From Fictibacillus sp. BK138 (GTDB taxonomy: Bacteria > Bacillota > Bacilli > Bacillales > Fictibacillaceae): a DNA stretch of 64,000 nt. The notes under the pieces were generated by a model that did no database searches, had not been told where the DNA came from, and worked only from the letters and a program-made list of their open reading frames with translations. Location of the stretch: the NCBI RefSeq assembly GCF_004216955.1, contig NZ_SGXL01000001.1, positions 909,925 to 973,924 on the forward strand, read 5' to 3'. Shown here piece after piece: positions 1 through 8,264 of the stretch. The position numbers and the translations under genes are program-made. Numbering within the stretch: position 1 is the stretch's first letter; every line of letters starts with the position of its first letter.

Positions 1-20
1 ATTAGGGTGAATTAAATAAC

Positions 21-233
21 GTGAGCTGGATGAAGAAAGTGGGGATCACCTTGGATTTCAAAAAATTGATTCAGATGATGTACTACTTACAGATTGCCTT
101 TATCGTCAGTGGCGTTTATTTGCTATTTATCTACATATTTACCAACAACTCTGAACGGATTCAATTTCTGACACTGGTGTTATGTATCAATTTGATCTCT
201 TTAAAAGTCACCAGAGACCGTTTTAAAACATAA
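21..233 (+). CDS. Small membrane protein of unknown function
   Basis: A 70-residue protein I do not recognise. It starts with GTG; an in-frame TAG at 3-5 shows that the gene begins inside the window, and a weak gggtga ribosome site lies at 5-10. Two hydrophobic stretches (about residues 22-42 and 48-62) follow a basic N-terminus, and the C-terminus is basic, so it is probably a two-span integral membrane protein. It ends just before a bidirectional terminator shared with convergent yunC. No function can be inferred from its neighbours. Confidence 0.55.
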   Translation: MSWMKKVGITLDFKKLIQMMYYLQIAFIVSGVYLLFIYIFTNNSERIQFLTLVLCINLISLKVTRDRFKT

Positions 234-237
234 AGAA

Positions 238-264
238 AACTGCGCGATACTGCGCAGTTTTTTA
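238..264. terminator. Bidirectional intrinsic terminator
   Basis: AACTGCGC and GCGCAGTT form an 8-bp stem around a 6-nt loop. T-rich tracts follow on both strands. It separates the convergent first gene and yunC. Confidence 0.85.
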
Positions 265-267
265 TCA

Positions 268-570
268 TTAAAGCATCTTTAAAAGTGCTTTTCTCCCTTG
301 CATACCAACCTCAATACCTTTTTCCCTAGCTTCAAGTGTAATAGATTCTAAAGGTGCATCCAGCAGCTGTTCAATTGTTCTTACTCCTACAGCACGCCCA
401 GCAATAATTTTACGGTCTGCTAACTTTTCGTTCAATAAGGCTACATCTAAAGCTCCGCACATAATATATCCATTCTCGTTAAAAACAGCCATAAAATTTG
501 TTTTTGGCAAACGAAGGGTGACAGCGGTAAATGGATGTCCTTCTATCAAAATCGGGTTCATCTCTAACAT
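268..570 (-). CDS. yunC: YunC family protein (DUF1805)
   Basis: A 100-residue protein of the DUF1805/YunC family, a small conserved protein of Bacilli whose biochemical role is not established. The family-like parts are an N-terminal beta-rich half and the stretch CGALDVALLNEKL near residues 38-50. The start is an ATG with aaaggag about 8 nt upstream. It is convergent with the upstream membrane protein. In B. subtilis yunC lies beside yunB; here thyA-dfrA separates the two, which points to a local insertion or rearrangement. Confidence 0.85.
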   Translation of the reverse strand: MLEMNPILIEGHPFTAVTLRLPKTNFMAVFNENGYIMCGALDVALLNEKLADRKIIAGRAVGVRTIEQLLDAPLESITLEAREKGIEVGMQGRKALLKML

Positions 571-682
571 GCTTCCACTCCTTTCTCCTTATATTTTTAT
601 GTGTAAAAAAGGAAAAAGTGTTAGGTATTGATGCTAATTTTAAGGCGAAATAATGAACAAAAAAGATATTTCATCAGAAGAT

Positions 683-710
683 TGGACAGGACTGCCGTCT
701 GTGATACGAT
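683..710 (+). promoter_or_regulatory. Candidate sigma-A promoter for thyA-dfrA
   Basis: TGGACA (683-688), a 16-bp spacer and TACGAT (705-710) form a plausible sigma-A promoter. If it is used, the 127-bp repeat element at 777-903 would be transcribed in the thyA leader. This is inference; the hexamers match 5/6 and 4/6. Confidence 0.35.
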
Positions 711-776
711 AATAGGAAATGGCTTTTTCTAAAAGATTATTGCTACGGACATTTTTAGAAAAATCTTCGTTGACAA

Positions 777-903
777 GTTGATTGGAGCGGAAGGTGCGAG
801 ACTCCTGCGGGACGAGCGGTCAGGTGAGACTCCTAACGGCGCAAAGCGGCAGGAGGCTCACCGCACGCCCCGCGGAAAGCGAGCACCTGGAGCGGAAATC
901 AAC
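777..903 (+). repeat. MITE-like foldback element, copy R1 (short form, 127 bp)
   Basis: Terminal inverted repeats GTTGATT and AATCAAC bound a GC-rich core that folds on itself: AGGTGC pairs with GCACCT, and GTGAGACTCCT with AGGAGGCTCAC. R2 at 10646-10772 has exactly the same length. The element lies between the yunC start and the thyA ribosome site. Similar elements are common in Bacillaceae intergenic DNA as far as I recall; their function is unsettled. Confidence 0.85.
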
Positions 904-939
904 ATCTTTCAATAGCAAGAAAAATAGGAGGCGATAAAG

Positions 940-1734
940 ATGAAACAATACTTGGATTTTCTTCAAGATATTTTACATAATGGTACGAAAAAAGAAGATC
1001 GGACAGGCACTGGAACGGTCTCTGTATTTGGCCGTCAAATGAGGTTCGATTTAGAGGAAGGTTTTCCTCTTGTAACAACAAAAAAGCTTCATTTAAAATC
1101 AATCATCCATGAACTTTTATGGTTCTTGAAAGGTGATACTAATATCGCCTATCTAAAAGAAAACAAAGTTCGAATCTGGGATGAATGGGCTGATGAAGAA
1201 GGGAATCTAGGGCCCGTTTATGGCCATCAGTGGCGTTCATGGTCAGCTCCGAACGGGGATACAATCGATCAGATCTCAAACGTTATTGAAGACATAAAAA
1301 ACAACCCTGATTCAAGAAGATTGATTGTATCGGCATGGAATCCTGCAGATGTGCCGAATATGGCTTTGCCGCCATGTCATCTGCTGTTTCAGTTTTATGT
1401 AGCAGACGGGAAACTTTCATGTCAGTTATATCAGCGCTCTGCTGACAGCTTCCTGGGTGTTCCGTTTAACATTGCTTCATATGCGTTACTAACAATGATG
1501 GTTGCTCAGGTGACAGGTTTAAAGCCTGGAGAATTCGTTCATACAGTAGGCGATGCTCATATCTACCTGAACCACGTTGAGCAGGTTGAGCTGCAGCTGA
1601 CACGCGAGCCTAAGCCATTGCCTAAAATGAAAATTAACCCAGCTATCACCAATATCTTTGATTTTACCTTTGATGATTTCGAACTTTTAGATTATGAAGC
1701 GCATCCTCATATTAAAGGTGAGGTGAGTGTATGA
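940..1734 (+). CDS. thyA: Thymidylate synthase
   Basis: Converts dUMP and 5,10-methylenetetrahydrofolate to dTMP and dihydrofolate in the cytoplasm. It has 264 residues, the length of the short E. coli-type ThyA/ThyB. The catalytic cysteine is Cys146 in [11 protein letters not shown], followed by the substrate-binding [17 protein letters not shown]. The start is an ATG after aggaggcgataaag. The stop overlaps the dfrA start in an ATGA, so the two genes are translationally coupled. This makes biochemical sense because DfrA recycles the dihydrofolate that ThyA releases. The leader carries repeat R1. Confidence 0.98.
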   Translation: MKQYLDFLQDILHNGTKKEDRTGTGTVSVFGRQMRFDLEEGFPLVTTKKLHLKSIIHELLWFLKGDTNIAYLKENKVRIWDEWADEEGNLGPVYGHQWRSWSAPNGDTIDQISNVIEDIKNNPDSRRLIVSAWNPADVPNMALPPCHLLFQFYVADGKLSCQLYQRSADSFLGVPFNIASYALLTMMVAQVTGLKPGEFVHTVGDAHIYLNHVEQVELQLTREPKPLPKMKINPAITNIFDFTFDDFELLDYEAHPHIKGEVSV

Positions 1735-2213
1735 TTTCTTTTGTCGTTGCGATGGATGAAAAGCTTGCCATCGGAAAAGATAATGACCTCCCTTGGTATC
1801 TTCCGAATGATTTGAAGCACTTCAAGAAAACAACAATGGGAAAACCAATCGTAATGGGCAGAAAAACATATGAATCGATCGGCAAGCCGCTGCCAGGACG
1901 AGAAAATATCGTTGTAACCCGAGATCAAAGTTACGTGGCAGAAGGGACAACGATTGTTCATTCTGTAGATGAAGTTCTTAAGATGAATGCTGAAGAAATA
2001 TGTGTAATAGGCGGTTCAGAGATCTTCAAGCAGTTTCTTCCTGTTGCAGACCGCTTATATATTACTGAGATCCATCATACGTTTGATGCGGATACTTTTT
2101 TTCCAGAGCTCAACGATGATGAGTGGAATGAAGTCTCGCGAACAACTGGTATTGTAGATGAGAAAAATAAATATCCGCACGATTTTGTAGTATACGAAAA
2201 AATTAACGCTTAA
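1731..2213 (+). CDS. dfrA: Dihydrofolate reductase
   Basis: Reduces dihydrofolate to tetrahydrofolate with NADPH; it is the target of trimethoprim. It has 160 residues, normal for the family. The N-terminal [22 protein letters not shown] contains the conserved A-x-G-x-x-x-x-x-PW region, and [16 protein letters not shown] and [13 protein letters not shown] are the NADPH-binding motifs. Its ATG overlaps the thyA stop. A G/C-run hairpin lies downstream, before yunB. Confidence 0.97.
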   Translation: MISFVVAMDEKLAIGKDNDLPWYLPNDLKHFKKTTMGKPIVMGRKTYESIGKPLPGRENIVVTRDQSYVAEGTTIVHSVDEVLKMNAEEICVIGGSEIFKQFLPVADRLYITEIHHTFDADTFFPELNDDEWNEVSRTTGIVDEKNKYPHDFVVYEKINA

Positions 2214-2225
2214 ATATCGAATGAG

Positions 2226-2262
2226 CCCCCCTCTTGTCTGCATACATTGTAGGAAAGGGGGG
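2226..2262 (+). promoter_or_regulatory. C6/G6 hairpin covering the yunB ribosome site
   Basis: CCCCCC (2226-2231) can pair with GGGGGG (2257-2262), with an adjacent T-A pair. The G run is also the core of the only good ribosome-binding site for yunB. It may be a weak terminator for dfrA or a translational brake on yunB. The T-tract afterwards is poor, so the role is uncertain. Confidence 0.4.
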
Positions 2263-2272
2263 TTACCTTTTG

Positions 2273-3127
2273 TTGAAACGAAAAAAAATGAGACTTCGAA
2301 AAGGGCCGCTTCCGTTTCGATATGTTGTGCTTATTTCATTCACTCTCTTTGTTTTTATCACACTCCAAGGATTGTGGCTGGTGGATCGGGGAATTGAGCC
2401 TACCTTAATGCATGTTGCTCAACGAAAAACTGAAGAGATCGCATCCTTGGCGATTAATGAAGCCATTATTAATAAATTGTTTGATTCTATTGATATGCAG
2501 GATATTCTAATCTCTAAAGAAGACAAAGATGGGAACATTGTTTATGCGGGAGTAAACCAAAAAATCGTAAATAACGTCCAAAACAAATCTGCTATTGTGG
2601 TACAAGAGTTTTTAAAGGAAATAGAAAAAGGACGTATCCCAGAGAGCATTGCCGCATCAGATAATCTTAATCTAAAGACCAGTCATTCTAATGAACCAGG
2701 AGTAATCATGGAAATACCATTAGGGCAAGCCACTGAAAACTCTCTGCTTGCTAACCTGGGTCCTAAGATTCCGATTAAATTTACGATCGTTGGTGATGTA
2801 AACACAGACATTGAAGAGAAAATTGAAACAGTGGGCATCAATAATACGTGGATTTCGATTAATATCATTGTCACGGTTAAGGCGAAGGTCGTTATTCCAT
2901 TTGCTACTGAAACAGCTACAGTTACGAGACCGATTCAGATCATGGCGCAGTTTATTCCTGGAGAGGTACCGATTTACTATAATCAATCAGGAGATCCGAT
3001 TCAGCCTGCACTTCCGATCGATCCTGAGATAAAAGATAAAGAAGACGCTAAAAAAAAGAAGGAAGATAATGCTGAGGCAGTAGAGGAAAGTGCTGCAGAG
3101 GAAGTTGCAGAAGAATCAGCTGAATAA
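2273..3127 (+). CDS. yunB: Sporulation protein YunB
   Basis: A homologue of YunB, a sporulation protein needed for normal spore formation in B. subtilis. It is about 284 residues long with one N-terminal membrane segment (YVVLISFTLFVFITLQGLWL) after an RKGPLPFRY stretch typical of the family. The soluble part faces outward, and there is a highly acidic Lys/Glu tail over the last 35 residues. I chose the TTG at 2273 because it lies about 10 nt after the GAAAGGGGGG ribosome site; TTG at 2270 is the alternative, and an upstream TTG at 2234 has no ribosome site. Confidence 0.88.
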   Translation: MKRKKMRLRKGPLPFRYVVLISFTLFVFITLQGLWLVDRGIEPTLMHVAQRKTEEIASLAINEAIINKLFDSIDMQDILISKEDKDGNIVYAGVNQKIVNNVQNKSAIVVQEFLKEIEKGRIPESIAASDNLNLKTSHSNEPGVIMEIPLGQATENSLLANLGPKIPIKFTIVGDVNTDIEEKIETVGINNTWISINIIVTVKAKVVIPFATETATVTRPIQIMAQFIPGEVPIYYNQSGDPIQPALPIDPEIKDKEDAKKKKEDNAEAVEESAAEEVAEESAE

Positions 3128-3159
3128 AAGTTTCCTAAAATTAACAACTCCTATTAGGG

Positions 3160-3187
3160 TTGACCAATAAGTGAACTTTGTTATAAT
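3160..3187 (+). promoter_or_regulatory. Sigma-A promoter of the lysine-riboswitch transcript
   Basis: TTGACC (3160-3165), a 16-bp spacer and a perfect TATAAT (3182-3187). It sits about 34 nt before the start of the riboswitch. Confidence 0.75.
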
Positions 3188-3220
3188 GATAAGTGAATTT
3201 TAAATTTTATATGTCTTTAA

Positions 3221-3416
3221 GCCTATCACCGATGGGGTAGAGGAGCGGATTTTAAGATTACTTTTTCAGAGAGTGACGTCTGTGAAGAAAAAGGAAAGGA
3301 ACTTCCGCCGAAGCAAAAAGAAACGGTCTGATTTTTTTTGCTGGGTTTACACTAAATAAGTGTAAAACTGTCACTGCGAGGGTAACTTCGCAGTGGAGGA
3401 CTACTGATCGATGAGG
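3221..3416 (+). promoter_or_regulatory. Lysine riboswitch (L-box)
   Basis: Conserved L-box blocks occur in order: GGGGTAGAGGAGCG (about 3234-3247), an AGAGAGTGACGTCTG region, CCGCCGAAGC, TTTGCTGGGT, ACTGTCACTGCGAGGG and GTGGAGGACTACTGATC (about 3391-3410). The outer P1 strands (CCTATC..CGAT..GTAG and CTACTGATCGATGAGG) pair. A terminator follows at 3435-3483, so lysine most likely attenuates transcription of the transporter gene. Confidence 0.92.
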
Positions 3417-3434
3417 AAAACCATAAATTACTTA

Positions 3435-3483
3435 AGTGATTGATAGCAGGTTATTTCCTTGTCTATTAATCGCTTTTTATTTT
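3435..3483 (+). terminator. L-box attenuator terminator
   Basis: AGTGATTGATAG (3435-3446) pairs with CTATTAATCGCT (3463-3474) over 12 bp with two G-T wobbles, followed by TTTTATTTTG. It lies between the riboswitch and the transporter start, as expected for lysine-triggered termination. Confidence 0.8.
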
Positions 3484-3552
3484 GTCTTTTTTTCCTCAGC
3501 GTCCTGTATAAACTCCTCAAATGGATGGCTAAATACAAGAAGGAGGAACATT

Positions 3553-5142
3553 ATGGAATTTGAGAATTCGATTTATTCATTAATACCGCCAGTGTTAGCC
3601 ATACTAATGGTTATTTTAACTAGGCAAGTACTGATCTCGCTTGGGGCGGGGATTGTGGCAGGTGCATTACTGCTTCATGACTTTAATATTGGAGCAACAT
3701 TGAAAGAGATTGGAACGATTGTTAAAGGGCATTTTATTTCAGACGGAGCCCTCAACGAATGGAACGTCTATATTTTATTGTTCCTATTGATTTTAGGAAT
3801 GATGACAAGCATTATCTCCATGGCTGGCGGGAGCCGTGCGTTTGGAGAATGGGCCATTTCAAGAGTCAAAACAAGAAGAGGGGCTCAGCTACTGACAGTA
3901 GTTTTTGGACTAGTCATTTTCATCGATGACTATTTCAACTCATTGGCTGTCGGAAATGTAAGCAGACCTATTACTGATCGCCACAGAATTTCACGTGCTA
4001 AGCTTGCTTATTACCTGGATTCAACGGCTGCACCAGTCTGTGTTATCTCTCCAGTTTCAAGCTGGGGTGCATATATCATCGGTATTATTGGAACGATTTT
4101 AGCAACTCATGAGATCACAAATATTTCAGCATTCAGTGCTTTTATTCAAATGATCCCAATGAATTTTTATGCAGTTTTTGCACTAATTTTAGTATTTGCT
4201 GTTGCTTATTTTCAATTGGATTTCGGTCCGATGAAACAGCATGAGCAGCGTGCTCTAGCTACTGGAGAAGTCATTGATCCAGAGAAAAAAGGAGCGATTG
4301 GTGAAGGGATTAAACTGGAAGAGAGCGATAAAGGAAAAGTTGGTGACCTCGTGTGGCCAATCGTACTTTTGATCGCAGCAACAGTTGGTTTCATGTTCTA
4401 CACAGGGATTGAAAATGTAAAGGGTCTAGAAGAACCTACCAAGGTTACTCTCCTATCCATTTTTGAGAATACAGATGTACCAAAGTCACTGCTTTATGGG
4501 GGATTGATCGGTTTAGCGGCTGCGATTATATTCTTCCTTCCTAAAAAGATGGGCGCTTCAGGATTAGCAAGAGGATTGGGAAGAGGCGCACAATCTATGA
4601 TGGGTGCTGTCACAATCTTGCTTTTCGCATGGACGATCATCTCCATTATTGATAGCCTTGGAACAGGTAAATACTTGGCTGGATTAGTTGATCAGCACAT
4701 GAACCTGGCTTATCTGCCGTTAGTCTTATTTGTACTTTCCGGTCTTATGGCTTTTGCGACAGGTACGTCATGGGGAACGTTCGGTGTAATGCTTCCTATT
4801 GCTGCAGAAATTGCAGCTTCTACAAATGTTGAACTTATGCTGCCTGTATTAGCAGCAGTACTTGCTGGATCAGTATTTGGAGACCATTGTTCACCGATTT
4901 CAGATACAACGATTCTTTCATCAACGGGAGCGGGAAGCCATCATATTGATCACGTTATGACGCAGCTTCCTTATAGCTTGGTGGCTGCAGGAATTTCTGC
5001 TATAGGTTATTTAGCTCTTGGTTTGACTGAGAGTGTATGGATGGGATTATTCGTTTCAGCAGCGGTATTTGTTGTTGCAATAGTCCTACTAAAGAAATGG
5101 TTTGGCAAAAATCATGTTAATGAGAATACAATTAAAGCTTAA
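3553..5142 (+). CDS. NhaC-family transporter under lysine control (probable lysine transporter)
   Basis: A multi-span membrane protein of 529 residues related to NhaC sodium:proton antiporters. The conserved region FGDHCSPISDTTILSSTGAG is near the C-terminus and TSWGTFGVMLPIAAEIA lies just before it. The ATG at 3553 has a perfect aggagg 6 nt upstream; a longer reading frame opens inside the attenuator and is not used. L-box control of NhaC-type genes is known from comparative work, where they were named LysW and proposed to import lysine; the substrate here is inferred from that control. A clear terminator follows, so the gene is monocistronic. Confidence 0.85.
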   Translation: MEFENSIYSLIPPVLAILMVILTRQVLISLGAGIVAGALLLHDFNIGATLKEIGTIVKGHFISDGALNEWNVYILLFLLILGMMTSIISMAGGSRAFGEWAISRVKTRRGAQLLTVVFGLVIFIDDYFNSLAVGNVSRPITDRHRISRAKLAYYLDSTAAPVCVISPVSSWGAYIIGIIGTILATHEITNISAFSAFIQMIPMNFYAVFALILVFAVAYFQLDFGPMKQHEQRALATGEVIDPEKKGAIGEGIKLEESDKGKVGDLVWPIVLLIAATVGFMFYTGIENVKGLEEPTKVTLLSIFENTDVPKSLLYGGLIGLAAAIIFFLPKKMGASGLARGLGRGAQSMMGAVTILLFAWTIISIIDSLGTGKYLAGLVDQHMNLAYLPLVLFVLSGLMAFATGTSWGTFGVMLPIAAEIAASTNVELMLPVLAAVLAGSVFGDHCSPISDTTILSSTGAGSHHIDHVMTQLPYSLVAAGISAIGYLALGLTESVWMGLFVSAAVFVVAIVLLKKWFGKNHVNENTIKA

Positions 5143-5148
5143 AATGGA

Positions 5149-5178
5149 AGTGCCCGGTTTTAAACCGGGCACTTTTTC
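5149..5178 (+). terminator. Intrinsic terminator of the lysine transporter gene
   Basis: AGTGCCCGGTTT pairs with AAACCGGGCACT (12 bp), followed by TTTTTCTT. Confidence 0.92.
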
Positions 5179-5231
5179 TTATATTTATACGACTTGTTTC
5201 GCTATATTACGACAAAATTACTAAAAACATT

Positions 5232-5261
5232 TTGACAGGGTTCGTTTAATTGTAATATACT
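5232..5261 (+). promoter_or_regulatory. Sigma-A promoter of metP-metS
   Basis: Perfect TTGACA (5232-5237), an 18-bp spacer and TATACT (5256-5261). It lies about 70 nt upstream of the symporter start. Confidence 0.75.
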
Positions 5262-5331
5262 AAACCCAGAATAGTCAGAAAAAAGTAACAATTGTAAAAT
5301 TTTTGACTTTATCAAAAAGGGGGAAACAACG

Positions 5332-6834
5332 ATGGAAGATCGGCAACAATGGGGAAGCCGCTATGGTTTTATTTTAGCAGCGGTTGGTTCTGCGATCGGA
5401 TTGGGTAACATCTGGAGATTTCCAGCTGTTGCTTATGAAAACGGTGGAGGAGCATTCTTTATCCCTTACTTAGTAGCACTATTAACGGCAGGTATTCCCT
5501 TATTGATCCTGGAGTTTACACTAGGGCATAAGTATAGAGGATCGGCACCGCTATCTTACTTCCGTCTTCACAAGAATGCGGAATGGCTTGGATGGTGGCA
5601 AGTTTTTGTAGCGTTTGTCATCTCTACCTATTATGCTGTTATTATCGCATGGGCTTTAAAATACTCCATTTATGGGTTAAACCTATCTTGGGGAGAAAAG
5701 CCATCTGACTTTTTCTACGGAGAGGTAATTAAACTTAGTGCAAAGCCTGGTGATATCGGCGGTTTGGTGCCAGGAGTAGTGATCGCGCTTCTGATTGTTT
5801 GGGTTGTTACATTATTAGTACTTTATAAAGGTGTTTCTAAAGGTATTGAAAGGTTCAATAAAATCTTTATTCCTGCTTTAGTTATTATGTTCTTACTTAT
5901 TGTTATCCGTGCAGTAACACTTGATGGAGCTGCTCAAGGATTGAACACTTTCTTTTCACCTGACTGGAGTATGATCAATAACGGTAAGGTTTGGGTAGCT
6001 GCTTACGGTCAAATTTTCTTCTCATTATCCATTGCATTTGCAATCATGGTTACGTATTCAAGCTATCTGCCTAAGAAATCTGATATTAATAACAATGCTT
6101 TCATAACTGGTTTTGCAAACTCAGGTTTTGAACTACTTGCAGGTATCGGAGTTTTCGCTGCATTAGGATTTATGGCTATGCAGCAAGGATTACCAGTTGC
6201 AGACGTTGTAAAAGGCGGAATCGGACTAGCATTCGAAGTATTCCCTGCGATCATTAATGAGTTCCCGGGCGGTAATGCCTTCTTTGGTACAATGTTCTTC
6301 TTAACTCTTGTATTTGCAGGTATGACATCGTTAATCTCAATCGTTGAAACGTATGTTGCAGCATTACAAGATAAGTTTGGAATTTCCAGAACAAAAGCTG
6401 TTCTTATGGGTGGTGGTGTAGCTTCTGTTATCTCATTGCTTTTCGCTACAAAAGGCGGATTGTACATGCTCGACATCACAGACTACTTCATCAACAATTT
6501 CGGTATCACATTAGCAGGTCTTGCGGAAGTCGTTCTTGTTGCTTGGTTCTTCAAACAGCTTAAGGGGCTGCAAGACCATGCGAACGGTATTTCTGATCTG
6601 AGAACTGGCATGTGGTGGAAAGTTTGCCTTGGTGTTATTACACCGATCCTTCTTGGCTACATGATGTTTGATAACATCAAACAAAACATTGCTGAAAACT
6701 ATGGCGGATATCCTACTGGATTAGTCGTAACTTATGGTTTAGCAGTTGCGGTTGGCGTTATCGTCCTTGGATTCCTGTTAAGCTTAGTAAAATGGAAAAC
6801 AAATGCTGTACAAGAGAAAAGGGAGGTCAGCTGA
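5332..6834 (+). CDS. metP: Sodium-dependent amino-acid symporter (NSS family, MetP-like)
   Basis: A 500-residue neurotransmitter:sodium symporter with the family signature GSAIGLGNIWRFPAVAYENGGGAFF in TM1 and about 12 membrane spans. It lacks long loops or a soluble tail. The start is an ATG after aagggggaaacaacg. The gene immediately downstream encodes a 34-residue single-span protein of the MetS type. In Corynebacterium MetPS is a two-component methionine/alanine importer, so methionine or alanine uptake is the best inference; the exact substrate cannot be read from the sequence. Confidence 0.9.
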   Translation: MEDRQQWGSRYGFILAAVGSAIGLGNIWRFPAVAYENGGGAFFIPYLVALLTAGIPLLILEFTLGHKYRGSAPLSYFRLHKNAEWLGWWQVFVAFVISTYYAVIIAWALKYSIYGLNLSWGEKPSDFFYGEVIKLSAKPGDIGGLVPGVVIALLIVWVVTLLVLYKGVSKGIERFNKIFIPALVIMFLLIVIRAVTLDGAAQGLNTFFSPDWSMINNGKVWVAAYGQIFFSLSIAFAIMVTYSSYLPKKSDINNNAFITGFANSGFELLAGIGVFAALGFMAMQQGLPVADVVKGGIGLAFEVFPAIINEFPGGNAFFGTMFFLTLVFAGMTSLISIVETYVAALQDKFGISRTKAVLMGGGVASVISLLFATKGGLYMLDITDYFINNFGITLAGLAEVVLVAWFFKQLKGLQDHANGISDLRTGMWWKVCLGVITPILLGYMMFDNIKQNIAENYGGYPTGLVVTYGLAVAVGVIVLGFLLSLVKWKTNAVQEKREVS

Positions 6835-6835
6835 T

Positions 6836-6940
6836 ATGACAGGCAGTGCAATTGCAATGATGGTTATCGGCATGGTGATCCTTTGGGGTGGCTTGCTGGC
6901 TAGTATAGCAAACGTGGTACGAGTTTCTAGAAAAAAATAA
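6836..6940 (+). CDS. metS: MetS-like small subunit of NSS transporter
   Basis: A 34-residue protein beginning MTGSAIAMMVIGMVILWGG and ending ASIANVVRVSRKK. One hydrophobic span (about residues 5-27) is followed by a basic cytoplasmic tail, which matches the methionine/alanine import small-subunit family. Its ATG is one base after the metP stop (TGATATG), with ggaggt upstream inside the end of metP. Tight coupling and the following terminator define a two-gene operon. Confidence 0.88.
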   Translation: MTGSAIAMMVIGMVILWGGLLASIANVVRVSRKK

Positions 6941-6944
6941 GAAG

Positions 6945-6978
6945 AAAGCTGATTTCTCGTATGAGGAATCAGCTTTTT
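6945..6978 (+). terminator. Terminator of metP-metS
   Basis: AAAGCTGATT pairs with AATCAGCTTT, with a TCTC/GAGG inner stem, followed by TT and a mixed tail. Confidence 0.85.
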
Positions 6979-7044
6979 GCATTTTAAGATCATAGCACAG
7001 CTCGAGATTTATGATCGCCATACGGAATACATATACACCTGAAC

Positions 7045-7071
7045 AAAAAAAGAAGCTGCTCCAGCTTCTTT
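7045..7071 (-). terminator. Terminator of lytH
   Basis: On the minus strand AGAAGCTG and CAGCTTCT pair around GAG and are followed by seven T residues. It lies directly after the lytH stop. Confidence 0.85.
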
Positions 7072-8073
7072 TTATCTTCTCTTGCTACTTATTCTTTCCT
7101 GACGTTCCCATGCTTTTAAATAAGGATATGGATCAAATGCCCACTCGGTTATGCCGTTATCACGGTACATACCAAAATGAAGATGCGGAGGAAACTTTCC
7201 GGACGTTCCAGGAGGACCGTACCCCGTACTGCCTACATACCCAAGCACTGTACCAGGTTCTACAATGGAGCCTTTTTCAATGCTTTTATTAAAACTCCCT
7301 AAGTGAGCGTAATAATGATACACGTTATTAATATCACGAACCCCAATTCTCCATCCGCCGAAGCGGTTCCATCCTTTAACTTCTACAACGCCGTATGAGA
7401 CTGCTTTTACTGGAACACCATAATCAGCAAAAATATCCGTACCTTCATGGATACGAAGTCCGCCAAAACCACGGCGGTCACCCCAAGTGCTTCGATAGCT
7501 GTAGTTGGATCTTAACGGCACAATAAAGCTATGTTTATCTAAAGAAACAGTACCATATGTCTCATAGATCTTTGCGTTTTCCATAATAATTTCAACGGCT
7601 TTGTCTCTTTGATAATAACTCCAAAGCCCGATTCTGAAATTTTCGATATCATGACCATGTTTTTGTATAATATCAGCGAATGTAAAGAGAATGTCCTCAT
7701 CGTTGTTTCGATCAGCAATTCCATCGTTATTTCCATCTTTTCCTATTCCGCCAAACATGGCAATTCGCTCAGGATTTGTATCATCCATTTTTGGATTGAT
7801 TGGTCCTGACCACTGAATGGGGGAAAAGTATATGCCTACCAGCCCTTTTCTTGCCGGAAGGTCTCGTCTCGCTTTTCGGACGCTTCTTTCATACTGATCG
7901 ACACCGGCAAAATAATGCCATGGAATAAGTGTGACTGACTCCATCTTTTTATAGAGGCTAAGCCTGTCAACATCTTCTTTTGTAAATCGCTCGGCTGCCT
8001 CGCTGCTTCTTTCGGGAAGAAAGGTCATTAGAAGGGCTGCCAGAGTGAGGAACAGGACTGTGAATTTCCTCAT
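7072..8073 (-). CDS. lytH: LytH/YunA, sporulation M23 peptidase (L-Ala-D-Glu endopeptidase)
   Basis: A secreted M23-family metallopeptidase like B. subtilis LytH (YunA), which trims stem peptides in spore cortex peptidoglycan. A signal sequence (MRKFTVLFLTLAALLMTFL) is followed by about 190 residues of family-specific region, then the LytM/M23 domain with GLRIHEGTDIFADYG (zinc His and Asp) and PHLHFGMY (catalytic His). ATG at 8073 is used here; it lies 13 nt after aaaggag. A TTG at 8082 with shorter spacing is possible, and the ATG at 8100 has no ribosome site. It is divergent from lipA. Confidence 0.88.
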   Translation of the reverse strand: MRKFTVLFLTLAALLMTFLPERSSEAAERFTKEDVDRLSLYKKMESVTLIPWHYFAGVDQYERSVRKARRDLPARKGLVGIYFSPIQWSGPINPKMDDTNPERIAMFGGIGKDGNNDGIADRNNDEDILFTFADIIQKHGHDIENFRIGLWSYYQRDKAVEIIMENAKIYETYGTVSLDKHSFIVPLRSNYSYRSTWGDRRGFGGLRIHEGTDIFADYGVPVKAVSYGVVEVKGWNRFGGWRIGVRDINNVYHYYAHLGSFNKSIEKGSIVEPGTVLGYVGSTGYGPPGTSGKFPPHLHFGMYRDNGITEWAFDPYPYLKAWERQERISSKRR

Positions 8074-8264
8074 ACGTCCCAAACCACTCCTTTCTTTCAT
8101 TTACCATTAGTTTGTTGAACTTACAAAAAAACATGAAGGAAAAATGTTGGAAAAAAACTCATGTTTGGAGTTTTGGCTGTCGTATGGTAGAGTATTGATG
8201 GGAATAATGTTTAAATTCAAACAAAAAAGTGACTTTCAGACCAAGAAAATTTGGGGTGATGATG

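Noticed and set aside
3436-3552. N-terminal extension of the lysine transporter
   Set aside because: This frame runs through the attenuator hairpin. The ATG at 3553 with aggagg is clearly the start.
6063-6479. Long minus-strand open frame inside metP
   Set aside because: It lies antisense to a conserved transporter gene, has low-complexity composition and lacks a ribosome site. It is a shadow frame, as are similar long antisense frames in argF, carB, pepA and ndh.
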